Shown one piece after another: positions 8,501 to 16,797 of a stretch of DNA of 64,000 nt. Below the pieces are notes generated by a model. It ran no database searches and was not told the origin of the DNA. It saw only the letters and a list, made by a program, of their open reading frames with translations. The stretch covers positions 1-64,000 of the forward strand of contig JAFSKV010000053.1 in the NCBI GenBank assembly GCA_017448795.1, given 5' to 3'. The stretch's first letter is position 1. Each line of letters starts with the position of its first letter. A program made the translations under genes and the position numbers. The stretch is from Synergistaceae bacterium (GTDB taxonomy: Bacteria; Synergistota; Synergistia; Synergistales; Aminobacteriaceae).

Positions 8501-9604
8501 ATGCGTGTACTTCTTATCGACAAGCATTGCGGAACAGGCGGGCCCGGTAAAGTTGCCGCTGGTATTGCCGGGAAATTTGAGCGCGAAGGACATGAAGCCA
8601 GGATTGCTTACGGCAGAAGCGGTTTTGTGCCGGAGAAATTCAGGAAGTATGCCGTCAGAATCGGGACAATGAAGGACGTTTATCTTCACGCGGTCATGAC
8701 AAGGCTGACTGACAGAACAGGCTTCTATTCGCGGAAGGCAACGGAGGATTTCCTGCGCTGGGCGGATGAATATGACCCCGGCCTTCTCTGGCTTCACAAC
8801 ATTCACGGCTACTACGTCAACATTGAGCTGTTATTCGACTGGATAAAGTCCCGGCCAAACATGAAAGTGAACTGGACGCTTCACGACTGCTGGGCGTTCA
8901 CCGGACACTGCGCGTACTTCACGATGGCAGGCTGCGGAAAATGGCGGACTCACTGCGAACATTGCCCCCAGAAAAACACGTACCCTGCAAGTTTTGTTGA
9001 CGGAAGTTACAGGAACTACGAGGACAAACGGCGGCTGTTCACGGGTGTTCATGACATGACGATAATCACCCCGTCGCAATGGCTGGCGGGACTCGTCGGG
9101 CAAAGTTTCCTGGGCGGATACCCGGTTGAGGTCCAGAAAGTCGAGATCAGCAGGGAGATATTCCGCCCCAGGCCTTCAGGCTTCCGTGAGAAATCCGGGC
9201 TTGCCGGGAAAATTATCGTGCTTGGTGTCGCCAACGTCTGGGACAAAAGGAAAGGGCTCGATGATTTTGTGAAACTGTCAGGGATGCTTGACCGTGAAAG
9301 ATTCGCTGTTGTTCTTGTTGGAGTGAGCAGGAAACAAGCCAAGTCCCTCCCGGAAGGAATAATCACAATCCAGCGCACAGAAAGCCAGAAGGAGCTTGCG
9401 GAGATTTACACCGCCGCTGATGTGTTCTTCATGCCGAGCTGTGAGGAGAATTACCCGGCCGTATGCCTCGAAGCTGAGGCCTGCGGGACTCCCGTCATAG
9501 CCTACAACGCAGGAGGCACCCCGGAAACGCTTCATGACCCGCGCTCAAAGCTAGTTGAAATCGGAGACATTGAGGCCGTCCGCAAAATTATCACCGAAAT
9601 GTAG
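8501..9604 (+). CDS. GT4-like glycosyltransferase, tandem paralog
   Basis: A 367-aa GT-B glycosyltransferase closely similar end to end to the gene at 7231. It has the same Cys/His-rich N-terminal half (HDCWAFTGHC, GCGKWRTHCEHCPQ) and the same C-terminal donor site (AEIYTAADVFFMPSCEENYP, LEAEACGTPVIAYNAGGTPE). It lacks the G-tract segment of the first copy, so it looks like the undisturbed form. A G-rich stretch (aaggggggcggcggg) just before the ATG serves as the ribosome site. Acceptor and donor sugars cannot be told from sequence. Confidence 0.86.
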   Translation: MRVLLIDKHCGTGGPGKVAAGIAGKFEREGHEARIAYGRSGFVPEKFRKYAVRIGTMKDVYLHAVMTRLTDRTGFYSRKATEDFLRWADEYDPGLLWLHNIHGYYVNIELLFDWIKSRPNMKVNWTLHDCWAFTGHCAYFTMAGCGKWRTHCEHCPQKNTYPASFVDGSYRNYEDKRRLFTGVHDMTIITPSQWLAGLVGQSFLGGYPVEVQKVEISREIFRPRPSGFREKSGLAGKIIVLGVANVWDKRKGLDDFVKLSGMLDRERFAVVLVGVSRKQAKSLPEGIITIQRTESQKELAEIYTAADVFFMPSCEENYPAVCLEAEACGTPVIAYNAGGTPETLHDPRSKLVEIGDIEAVRKIITEM

Positions 9605-9608
9605 CCGC

Positions 9609-9646
9609 AAAAAAACGGCAGTCCCCCAAAACCTGAGAGGCTGCCG
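9609..9646 (-). terminator. Rho-independent terminator of the fliD-like gene
   Basis: On the minus strand cggcag and ctgccg pair as a hairpin, followed by seven T. It lies between the stop of the fliD-like gene and the convergent glycosyltransferase, and may act weakly in both directions. Confidence 0.85.
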
Positions 9647-9668
9647 CAAAATTTCCCCGCGATTGATG

Positions 9669-12600
9669 CTATGAGCTTGAGCTGCTACTGCTGGATGATG
9701 TGCCGTTGAGCTGGTTGAGGATTGCCGCGATTGAGCTTGCCTGCTGTGTGAGGCGTGAGAGCTGAGTCTCCGTGTTGCCGTATTTCGTCCTCAATTGCTC
9801 CTCCATGCGGTCGAGTCTGTCCTGGTAGTTCTCCAAGTACTCGTTGATGCTGTCGATTTGCGTCTGAATGTTCTCGATTTCACGCGTCAGTGTCCCGGAA
9901 GTCTCGCCTGTCGCGGAGCTGGTCAGCATTGACTTTGTCCACGTGTCGAACTGAGTCACAAACTTCAGCATCAACGCCTGAACCTCGTCCGGGTTGTCCT
10001 CAAGAGCCGTCATGAACTCGTCCGGGTCAAACACCAATTCACCGCTCTTGCCGTAATCGTCTGAAGTAGTCTCGATTCCTATCTGGTACAAGCCCTTGTA
10101 GGTGTAGTTCATCTTCAGTGCGTTCATGGCCGCGGAGCCTGACATTGTGATTTCGTCGCTTGATGTCGAGTTTATCACCAGCATATCATTTTCCACGCTC
10201 GCACGCAGAAGGGGAGCCTGCAATTTGTTGCCGTTATCGTCATAGTAGATGTCATTCATAGGCCCGCCCTTTGTGTCATCGCTGATTTTGTCGACGATTG
10301 TCTGCAGCGTGTCCGCCGGGTCAATCGTAACGTCAACATACTTTGTGCCTATCCTGAGCCTGAGAGTCGACGATGAACGCAGGCCGTTATAGCCCATTGT
10401 GCCGTAGACTTCCGAGCTGCTCTTGCGCTGTGTGAACGAGAACGTGAAGTTTTGGGATGTCAGGTTGCGCATCTGGCTCTTTGTCTGGCGCAATAATGAG
10501 TTGCCGTGAAGGAGTCCCCATCTCATGCGGAAGTCGTCAGAGTCAACTGTTGCCTTTGTGTCCTCGTCAAGCTGGCTTTCAGTCATGCGCGTGTTCATCC
10601 AGCTCATGAGGTCATTGTATGTGTCAACAAAAGTCTGAATAGACTCGACGGCCTTCTCTGCATCGTGAGAGATGTCAAGTGATACTTCACCCGTGCCTTT
10701 GAGGTGCATTGTTACGCCCTTGATTAACTCGTTGTCGTAATCCGCACCGATGTCGTTAGATGCCCTGTAGACAGTCTCGCCGTCAAGAACAAGCTCCGCG
10801 TCCTGAGCCTCCGTAACGTCATCATTCAGCCCAAGTAGAGTCGCCGCTTCCCCTGTAACCTCGAAGGTGTTTGCGTCATACTCATATTCAACCGTCAGCT
10901 CATCGCCGGATGAAGGCAGCCCGCTTCTTGATGTGAGCGTGGGAGTTATCCAGTTGAACGTGAAATCCCCGCCTCCGTTGTCAGTGATGTCGATTGAGTA
11001 TGCCGTGCGTATAGCTGCGCGCCCGTCAGTGCCTGAGATTGCGTTTCCGTCGTCGTCATAGTCCGGTTCAGTGTCAAGTTTGTACGGCAGGTCGCTTCCG
11101 TACTGGACTGTGAGCGAGCCTCCCGCCGTGGTCATCCCGTAACCGGCCATGTTAAGGGACTCGCTCGCGCTTCTGTAGGCGGTGTAGCTTGCTGCGCTTC
11201 CGTCATCGGATGTGTAGTTGATGGTGTAGGTTGTGCCGGGGTTGGGGTAATACCACTCTGTTCCGCCGGAGCGGTCATTGAGCCAGTAAATTTCAGCGTT
11301 GCCGTCATCGTCGGAGTTGATGATGTAGTCCTCATTCTCGTAGAAAGTTTTTGCTCCCTGCGTGATTGTGGTGTGTCCTTCGAGCGTCGAGGCTTTGGGG
11401 TACGTGAGGGCTGTGTTCAGGGAGAAGCTGTAGCTTCCTGTCGGCCTTGAGCCTGAGAATGTGCTTGTGCCTGTGCTGTCTGTCACGTAGACTGTGTAGC
11501 TTCCCGCGCTTGAGCTGTCCTGTGTCCGCCATGATGAGCGGCCTGTTATCGACATGTCAGAGCCGTCGCTGGCTAGGTCATAGAGCCTTGTTCTGCTGCC
11601 TTTGACGACCTTGACCGTGTACGTCCCCGCGTCAAGGATTGAACCGTCGTCCATCTTGAACACTGCTTCGCCGTCTGACCCCGCGCTTATGGTGAAGCCT
11701 GTTACTTCGTTTCCGTCTGAGTCTGTTACTGTGATTGATGTCGCGTCCTTGAAATATGCATCATAGTCCGGCGTTCCTGAAGGAGCGTTATCCAGCCAGT
11801 TAATCACAGCGTAGCCCATTCCGTCTTGGGACACAGTGAAATCCGTACCCATGAGGAAAGTTTCTCCGTTGCCCTGTATTCTGACTTCGGAGGCATTCTG
11901 AAATCTGGAGTACAGAGGCCGTGATGACGTGTCGACTGTTGGGTTGATTGTGTCGGTTGCCGAACGTTTAACGCCGTCAGTTGTGAGAACCTCGCCGCCG
12001 CCTTCACCGCGCCCGGTGTAAGTGAGGGTGATTGCCGCGCCGGATGAAGGAGTGTTGCCGCCCGAAATCCAGTTTATCATCACATTGTGCTGACTTGTTG
12101 AGCTGTCTGTGTCCGAACCCTGGATGATGGTGTAGTCAGTGCCGTATGTGTACTCGTTGCCGTCCTCGTCAGTGAGGGTGAAATACTTGGCGAAGTCGGA
12201 GTCTGTTGACGAGCTTGTGAGTCCCGTGTCGCTGAGAATCTGCTCGTAGCTTAGGCTGGTGCCGTGGTATTTCCCGTAGCCTGAGTCGACGGTGATCGAG
12301 GCTTCCTGGGTTGACGCGCTGTCATCGTAGGTGGTCTCGGCTGTGAGAGCGTCAAAGGCCTCGTAGGTAAGGGTGTAGCTTCCTGTCGGGCGAGTGGGGG
12401 TCTCTTTGGCCTTGAACCTGATTACCCCGTCGACGATGGTGAATGTGTCATCCGTGAGGCTGTCCTCGTCAGCAACGTATGTGTATGTCTTCCCGCTTGT
12501 GTCGGTTATCTCGATATTGCCGTAGTTCCCGCTGGCATCGCTGATGAGTGAGGCGAGTCCCAATGCGTCGGCGTTGCTCTCAGTGCGTGTGAGGCTGACC

Positions 12601-15374
12601 CTGTAGTCCGAGCTTGGGCGGTTATGCTGTGTTCCTGAGAGGTCGACCGTGCCGTATTTGTCCGGGTCGGATGTTACGAGGTCAGAGTAAGACGTGACTT
12701 CGGGTCTGCTGTAGAAGGCTACCAGAGTGTGGGTGCTTGACGCGCTGGCATCGTCTGACTTCCTGATTGTGTAATCCCTGCCGTAAACGTAATCGTCTGA
12801 CACGGAATAATTCCCGTCATCATCCTTGAGCGATATGGAGAACTTGTAATCCTGCGTTGATGAGGGGCTGTACACGTCAACTGTCCTTACAGTCCTGCTT
12901 CCGCCGTTCACGTCAACAGTCTCGAAGCCGTAGCCTATGACGGTGTCAATCTTGGGGAAAGTAGCCCCTCCGCTTGAGAGCGCGTCATAATTTGTCTTCG
13001 AGGTGTCTGGTGTGATGTCGGCTTGGGCGGCGGTGAACTTCACGGTGTAGGATGCCGTAGCGTCCGTGTTCTGGTTAATCCACGTGATATTTCCTGAGCT
13101 GTCGACCGCGTAGTCAGTGCCGGAATAGGTATTGCCGCTTGAGTCGGTGATTGTGAGCGTGATTCCGTCGAGGCTGTCCAGACCCAGTAGGCTGTAGAGG
13201 TTCTTTGTGCTGGCCGAGTCTGTCTTGTTCACGGTGGCTGACCCTGTGGACGTAACGTCCTTGCTGAAGTTAAGCTCGAACGTTTTATCTTCGTCGGGGG
13301 CAGACTGCATTCCGTACGTGGAAATATTTTTCTCCTGCGCGTATGTAGTCAGCACCGTATCAGCGTCTTTTATGTCCTTCTGGCCGTCTCCGTTCGTGTC
13401 AGAGCTTATCGCCCACGTTACGCAGTACCCGTCCCCCGCGTCATTGACCCGGACAACGTAGTCCCTGCCATATTCATATGTCTTGCCGTCTTCGTCAGTC
13501 ATCGTGAAGCTGGAGTCGCCCGCAAGGTCAAGATATGTCCTCAGCACCCCGTTTCCGTCAGCTAGCGTTATTCTCGGAATTTCGTCTGTCCCGTTCGCGG
13601 AATTGTACTGCGAGGCTATACCGCTCATGTCAATATCATCGTCGCTTGTGAGAAGCCAGACTATTTGTCCGCCTATGACCGTGAAATCCCCGTTGTCGTA
13701 ACTGAACTCACGATCACTTGATGAATCCTTGACTACCAGCCCGCTGTAACCTCCGCTGTCATTCAGGGCCGCAGTCAGGACATCAACAAGCGGTTTGCCT
13801 GAGCCGTCGGTGTTGTAAGTATCCGTGTGGGTGTAGGTGATGGCGAATGTGTCGCCGACATTGGGAGACGAGCCTGTTGTTGTGCTTGTATGAAGTATGT
13901 TAGTCCTGTAGTCGTCGATGAAATTTTTTGCGCCTGTTGTGGTCTCATTCCAAGAGATGGCCAGTGAGTTGCTGGTTGCGCCCCTGCGCAGGACATAGTC
14001 CTTGCCGTACTCGTAGCCGTCTATGGAAATGTTGTCCATGCCTGTAACGTAAGTTGGCTTGAAGCCGTTGACAGTTCCTGTGCTGACCTGGGAAAGCCCG
14101 CTCGTGCTGGACAGCCCTTCAGCATCTGCATAGTCTTGAAGGAAATCTGTGAACGTAGACTTGCTGCTTGTGCCGTCAAATGAATAGCTGCCTACGGACT
14201 GGTTTCCGCCGGAATACGTAACTGAGGCTAACTGTGTTGTCTTCGTGTAGCTGACTGTATAGTTCGTAGGGCCGACTGGTGATTTTATGCTTTGTGCCGC
14301 GGCGGATTTGGTCTCGGTCTTGCTGTAGCCCACAGTGTACTTGTCCGGCTCATTGGTCTTAGTGCTGCCGTCGTCAAGCCACACTACTTTGTTGTCCGTA
14401 ATCGTGAAGTCCGTCCCGTAAGTGTATGTGTTGCCGTCCGAGTCCGTAATCTTCACGCGCTTGCTGAGAGTCCCGTTGTCGGTCATCGTGAAGCCTGAAA
14501 TTTCCGCCTCACTCGTGCCGTAAGTCCCGGTTTTCGTGTAGACATCACCCGCGGCCATCCTGTAATTCACGCTCACAGTGTCATTCAGGGCGACTTCCTT
14601 GCTCCTGTCATACTGCTTCCAGCGGATTTCGTTTCCGTTGGCGACCGTAAAATCCGTGCCGTATGTGTAGGACGTGCTGCCCTTGGAGATTTTGAGGTTC
14701 TTCGCGTCGGATGATGTTACGGAGATGTTCGAGAGCCTGTTCACGCCCGACGCGCTGTAGTTGATGGTCTCACTTGCTGTGCGTGTTCCGAGCCCTGTGT
14801 TGTCGCTCTTGAGGATTAGCTTGTTGTCGACCACTGAGGCCGTAACCGCAAGAGGATTGGCGAGAGTCTTCAGCGTGTTGTTGATGCGGGACTTCACCGC
14901 TTCGAGGCTGTCTGTAGCGTTCACGTCAATAGCAACCTTCTGGCCTCCCATGTTGACGTAGAATGTCGATGAAGTCAGGCCGTTCAGAGTGCTTGCGAGG
15001 GTTGACGAGGTGATCTGCTTGGAGCGGTTGATCTGGGCTGTTGCGAGCTTGTTGACCTTCAAGTCCCACACGTTGACTTCTGCGTCTGCGTTGACTGTTG
15101 CGGTCAGGACTCCTTTGTACGAGCCTGATGTGTCTATGCGCTCGATGTCTATTGTCTTGGCCTTGTAAGTTGACGGGAGCTTCAGGGGCGACAATGAGGA
15201 CTGAAGGCTGTTCATAGTAACCTTCATTTCCTCGAAGAGCGATTTCTTATTTGTCAGGTTGGTCTTCTTGTTGACTTTGACCTGCGCGGGCTTGGCGGCA
15301 TTGGTGATGATTTCGTCGATCATGCTGTCCCAGTCCATGCCGGAAACCACGCCTGACACGCTCATTGATGCCAT
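9669..15374 (-). CDS. fliD: Giant FliD-like flagellar filament cap protein
   Basis: A 1901-aa protein; ordinary FliD is about 450-700 aa. The N-terminus (MSVSGVVSGMDWDSMIDEII, about 1-115) is a FliD N-domain that anchors to the hook-filament end, and about 130-205 resembles the flagellin-hook IN region. The C-terminus (about 1500-1885) is a FliD C-domain: LLGLNDDVTEAQDAEL, INSTSSDEITMSG, FDPDEFMTALEDNPDEVQAL, then coiled coil and a Ser run. In between, about 1,270 residues form divergent repeats. Each has a T/S-D-x-x-G-x-x-Y-x-YG-(T/R/K)-D-(Y/F) turn, then about 10-25 residues and an I-x-W strand; turns lie near 238, 319, 456, 635, 753, 865, 1078, 1177 and 1348. It is rich in Ser, Thr, Asp and Tyr and has no Cys after a scan of most units except one near 651. 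The insert is probably surface-exposed and adhesin-like; that is inference. Confidence 0.85.
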   Translation of the reverse strand: MASMSVSGVVSGMDWDSMIDEIITNAAKPAQVKVNKKTNLTNKKSLFEEMKVTMNSLQSSLSPLKLPSTYKAKTIDIERIDTSGSYKGVLTATVNADAEVNVWDLKVNKLATAQINRSKQITSSTLASTLNGLTSSTFYVNMGGQKVAIDVNATDSLEAVKSRINNTLKTLANPLAVTASVVDNKLILKSDNTGLGTRTASETINYSASGVNRLSNISVTSSDAKNLKISKGSTSYTYGTDFTVANGNEIRWKQYDRSKEVALNDTVSVNYRMAAGDVYTKTGTYGTSEAEISGFTMTDNGTLSKRVKITDSDGNTYTYGTDFTITDNKVVWLDDGSTKTNEPDKYTVGYSKTETKSAAAQSIKSPVGPTNYTVSYTKTTQLASVTYSGGNQSVGSYSFDGTSSKSTFTDFLQDYADAEGLSSTSGLSQVSTGTVNGFKPTYVTGMDNISIDGYEYGKDYVLRRGATSNSLAISWNETTTGAKNFIDDYRTNILHTSTTTGSSPNVGDTFAITYTHTDTYNTDGSGKPLVDVLTAALNDSGGYSGLVVKDSSSDREFSYDNGDFTVIGGQIVWLLTSDDDIDMSGIASQYNSANGTDEIPRITLADGNGVLRTYLDLAGDSSFTMTDEDGKTYEYGRDYVVRVNDAGDGYCVTWAISSDTNGDGQKDIKDADTVLTTYAQEKNISTYGMQSAPDEDKTFELNFSKDVTSTGSATVNKTDSASTKNLYSLLGLDSLDGITLTITDSSGNTYSGTDYAVDSSGNITWINQNTDATASYTVKFTAAQADITPDTSKTNYDALSSGGATFPKIDTVIGYGFETVDVNGGSRTVRTVDVYSPSSTQDYKFSISLKDDDGNYSVSDDYVYGRDYTIRKSDDASASSTHTLVAFYSRPEVTSYSDLVTSDPDKYGTVDLSGTQHNRPSSDYRVSLTRTESNADALGLASLISDASGNYGNIEITDTSGKTYTYVADEDSLTDDTFTIVDGVIRFKAKETPTRPTGSYTLTYEAFDALTAETTYDDSASTQEASITVDSGYGKYHGTSLSYEQILSDTGLTSSSTDSDFAKYFTLTDEDGNEYTYGTDYTIIQGSDTDSSTSQHNVMINWISGGNTPSSGAAITLTYTGRGEGGGEVLTTDGVKRSATDTINPTVDTSSRPLYSRFQNASEVRIQGNGETFLMGTDFTVSQDGMGYAVINWLDNAPSGTPDYDAYFKDATSITVTDSDGNEVTGFTISAGSDGEAVFKMDDGSILDAGTYTVKVVKGSRTRLYDLASDGSDMSITGRSSWRTQDSSSAGSYTVYVTDSTGTSTFSGSRPTGSYSFSLNTALTYPKASTLEGHTTITQGAKTFYENEDYIINSDDDGNAEIYWLNDRSGGTEWYYPNPGTTYTINYTSDDGSAASYTAYRSASESLNMAGYGMTTAGGSLTVQYGSDLPYKLDTEPDYDDDGNAISGTDGRAAIRTAYSIDITDNGGGDFTFNWITPTLTSRSGLPSSGDELTVEYEYDANTFEVTGEAATLLGLNDDVTEAQDAELVLDGETVYRASNDIGADYDNELIKGVTMHLKGTGEVSLDISHDAEKAVESIQTFVDTYNDLMSWMNTRMTESQLDEDTKATVDSDDFRMRWGLLHGNSLLRQTKSQMRNLTSQNFTFSFTQRKSSSEVYGTMGYNGLRSSSTLRLRIGTKYVDVTIDPADTLQTIVDKISDDTKGGPMNDIYYDDNGNKLQAPLLRASVENDMLVINSTSSDEITMSGSAAMNALKMNYTYKGLYQIGIETTSDDYGKSGELVFDPDEFMTALEDNPDEVQALMLKFVTQFDTWTKSMLTSSATGETSGTLTREIENIQTQIDSINEYLENYQDRLDRMEEQLRTKYGNTETQLSRLTQQASSIAAILNQLNGTSSSSSSSSS
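10900..14680. repeat. Divergent protein-level repeats inside the fliD-like gene
   Basis: About ten units of 90-180 residues carry a YG-x-D-(Y/F)-(T/V) turn followed by an (I/V)-x-W strand. DNA-level identity is low, so the units are old and diverged rather than a recent tandem expansion. Confidence 0.7.
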
Positions 15375-15443
15375 GATGATTAAACCTCCTGTTCCGTAAA
15401 AATATTCTCCTGTTGATTTTATCGGTGCAATTGGCGCGTGATA

Positions 15444-16730
15444 TTACACTGCCTGACCCCTCACAATATCCTCCATCGTCTGACGCCGGGCAGCAATCCT
15501 CGCTTCACCGTCCTCAACAAACACAACAGCCGGCCTCATGAGGCAGTTATAGTTGCTCGACATGCTGAAGGTATATGCCCCCGTGTTGTACAGCGCGATG
15601 ATGTCCCCGGCGTTCACGTTCTGGATTTCTGCGTCATCAATGAGAATGTCGCCGGACTCACAGCACTTGCCGACTATTGAGACCCTGCCGCCGTTCGTGG
15701 GATGCCATATTTCCCCGTTCACGTCATCAACCTTCACCGCGTTGTATTCGGCCTGATAGAGAGCGACGCGAGGATTGTCCGCCATTCCCCCGTCAACAGC
15801 AACGTACGTAACTTCCGGGAGTGTCCTGACGTTCTCGACTGTGTAGAGCGTGATACCTGCCTCCGAGATTATCCAGCGTCCGGGCTCAAGGATTGCGCGG
15901 GGGATTTCTAGGCAGTTGGACTTGCACCCGTCAACAAGAGCCGTCATCATCGCGTCGGTGTAGTGTTGGGACTTCATGGCCGGGATTGCCGGGTTGATTA
16001 CAGCTCCGAATCCGCCCCCCATGTTGAGTTCTTGTGTGATGAAACCGAGCGAGTCCTTCAGCTCCTTCATGAGACGGACAATAACAGCAACGGATTTCGT
16101 GTAGTCGTCAGTGTCAAAGAGCTGCGAGCCGACGTGAAAGTGAAGCCCGGTGATGTCGACATGCTCATATTCACGCGCTGACTTGATGGCCTCAGTGAGC
16201 ATTGAGCCTTCACGGGAATCGGCAGGGACTCCAAATTTCGAGTCTGTGCTTCCCGTCGCAATGTACTTGTGCGTGTGAGCGTCAACACCCGGCGCAACAC
16301 GTATCATAACCCGCTGGACTGTCCCGGCTTTCTTCGCACATTCCTCAATCGTCCCCAGCTCGTCAGGATGGTCGACAATGATTCTGCCTACTCCTGACCT
16401 CACAGCGTACTCAATTTCCCGGCGGCTCTTAGCGTTGCCGTTCATCTCGATATGCTCAGGAGGAAATCCCGCGCTCAGTGCCGTGTAAAGCTCGCCTTCA
16501 GACACGACATCGAGCCCTATTCCTTCCTCGTGAATCAGCCCCGCCATTGCCCGAATCAGGAATGCTTTTCCCGCGTAACGTACCCTTGTGTTCGGCCAGC
16601 GGTCAAGGAAAGTCTCCCGGAGTTCCCTGCACCTTGAGCGGATTATCCCCGTGTCGAAAACGTAGAGAGGAGTCCCGAACCTTTGCGCTAATTCCTGGCA
16701 GTCAACACCGCCCCATGTCAGACGTGAAAT
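15444..16730 (-). CDS. lysA: Diaminopimelate decarboxylase, apparent ATT start
   Basis: PLP enzyme making L-lysine from meso-diaminopimelate. The frame from the first ATG (16547) is 367 aa and would lack the cofactor lysine. Conserved coding continues upstream in the same frame to a TGA just before 16730: GGVDCQELAQRFGTPLYVFD, then YAGKAF with the PLP lysine. No ATG, GTG or TTG exists in that stretch. The best fit is an ATT codon at 16730 with GGGAG nine nucleotides upstream (16744-16740), giving 428 aa, the normal LysA length. Other motifs seen are HFHVGSQ, the MGGGFG glycine loop, EPGR and a C-terminal CCESGD, the last supplying active-site residues. A base change or assembly error at the start is the alternative. 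fliD follows 69 nt downstream on the same strand. Confidence 0.85.
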   Translation of the reverse strand: MSRLTWGGVDCQELAQRFGTPLYVFDTGIIRSRCRELRETFLDRWPNTRVRYAGKAFLIRAMAGLIHEEGIGLDVVSEGELYTALSAGFPPEHIEMNGNAKSRREIEYAVRSGVGRIIVDHPDELGTIEECAKKAGTVQRVMIRVAPGVDAHTHKYIATGSTDSKFGVPADSREGSMLTEAIKSAREYEHVDITGLHFHVGSQLFDTDDYTKSVAVIVRLMKELKDSLGFITQELNMGGGFGAVINPAIPAMKSQHYTDAMMTALVDGCKSNCLEIPRAILEPGRWIISEAGITLYTVENVRTLPEVTYVAVDGGMADNPRVALYQAEYNAVKVDDVNGEIWHPTNGGRVSIVGKCCESGDILIDDAEIQNVNAGDIIALYNTGAYTFSMSSNYNCLMRPAVVFVEDGEARIAARRQTMEDIVRGQAV

Positions 16731-16739
16731 TTGTCAACA

Positions 16740-16744
16740 CTCCC
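16740..16744 (-). promoter_or_regulatory. Ribosome binding site that supports the lysA ATT start
   Basis: GGGAG on the minus strand, nine nucleotides before the ATT at 16730. No other purine-rich site is near the later in-frame ATG at 16547. Confidence 0.55.
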
Positions 16745-16754
16745 TTTTTTGCCG

Positions 16755-16763
16755 TGATATGAT
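16755..16763 (+). promoter_or_regulatory. Extended -10 promoter for the PAS-GTPase gene
   Basis: TGATATGAT fits an extended -10 element (TGnTATGAT). Transcription from it would begin near 16770, after the upstream ATG at 16759, and so supports the ATG at 16798 as the start. Confidence 0.45.
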
Positions 16764-16797
16764 GATTGTAACAAAACTTTGCGAAAAGGTAGCGACA

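Noticed and set aside
8146-8523. Minus-strand frame of 125 aa across the transferase junction
   Set aside because: Antisense to real coding sequence, with no homology or start signal.
9669-15374. Target of a diversity-generating retroelement in the fliD-like insert
   Set aside because: No reverse transcriptase or template repeat seen in the window and no adenine-biased variable region.
16732-16737. Another promoter-repeat element at the lysA start (TTGACA on the minus strand)
   Set aside because: No -10 box at 16-18 nt and no tandem array follows.
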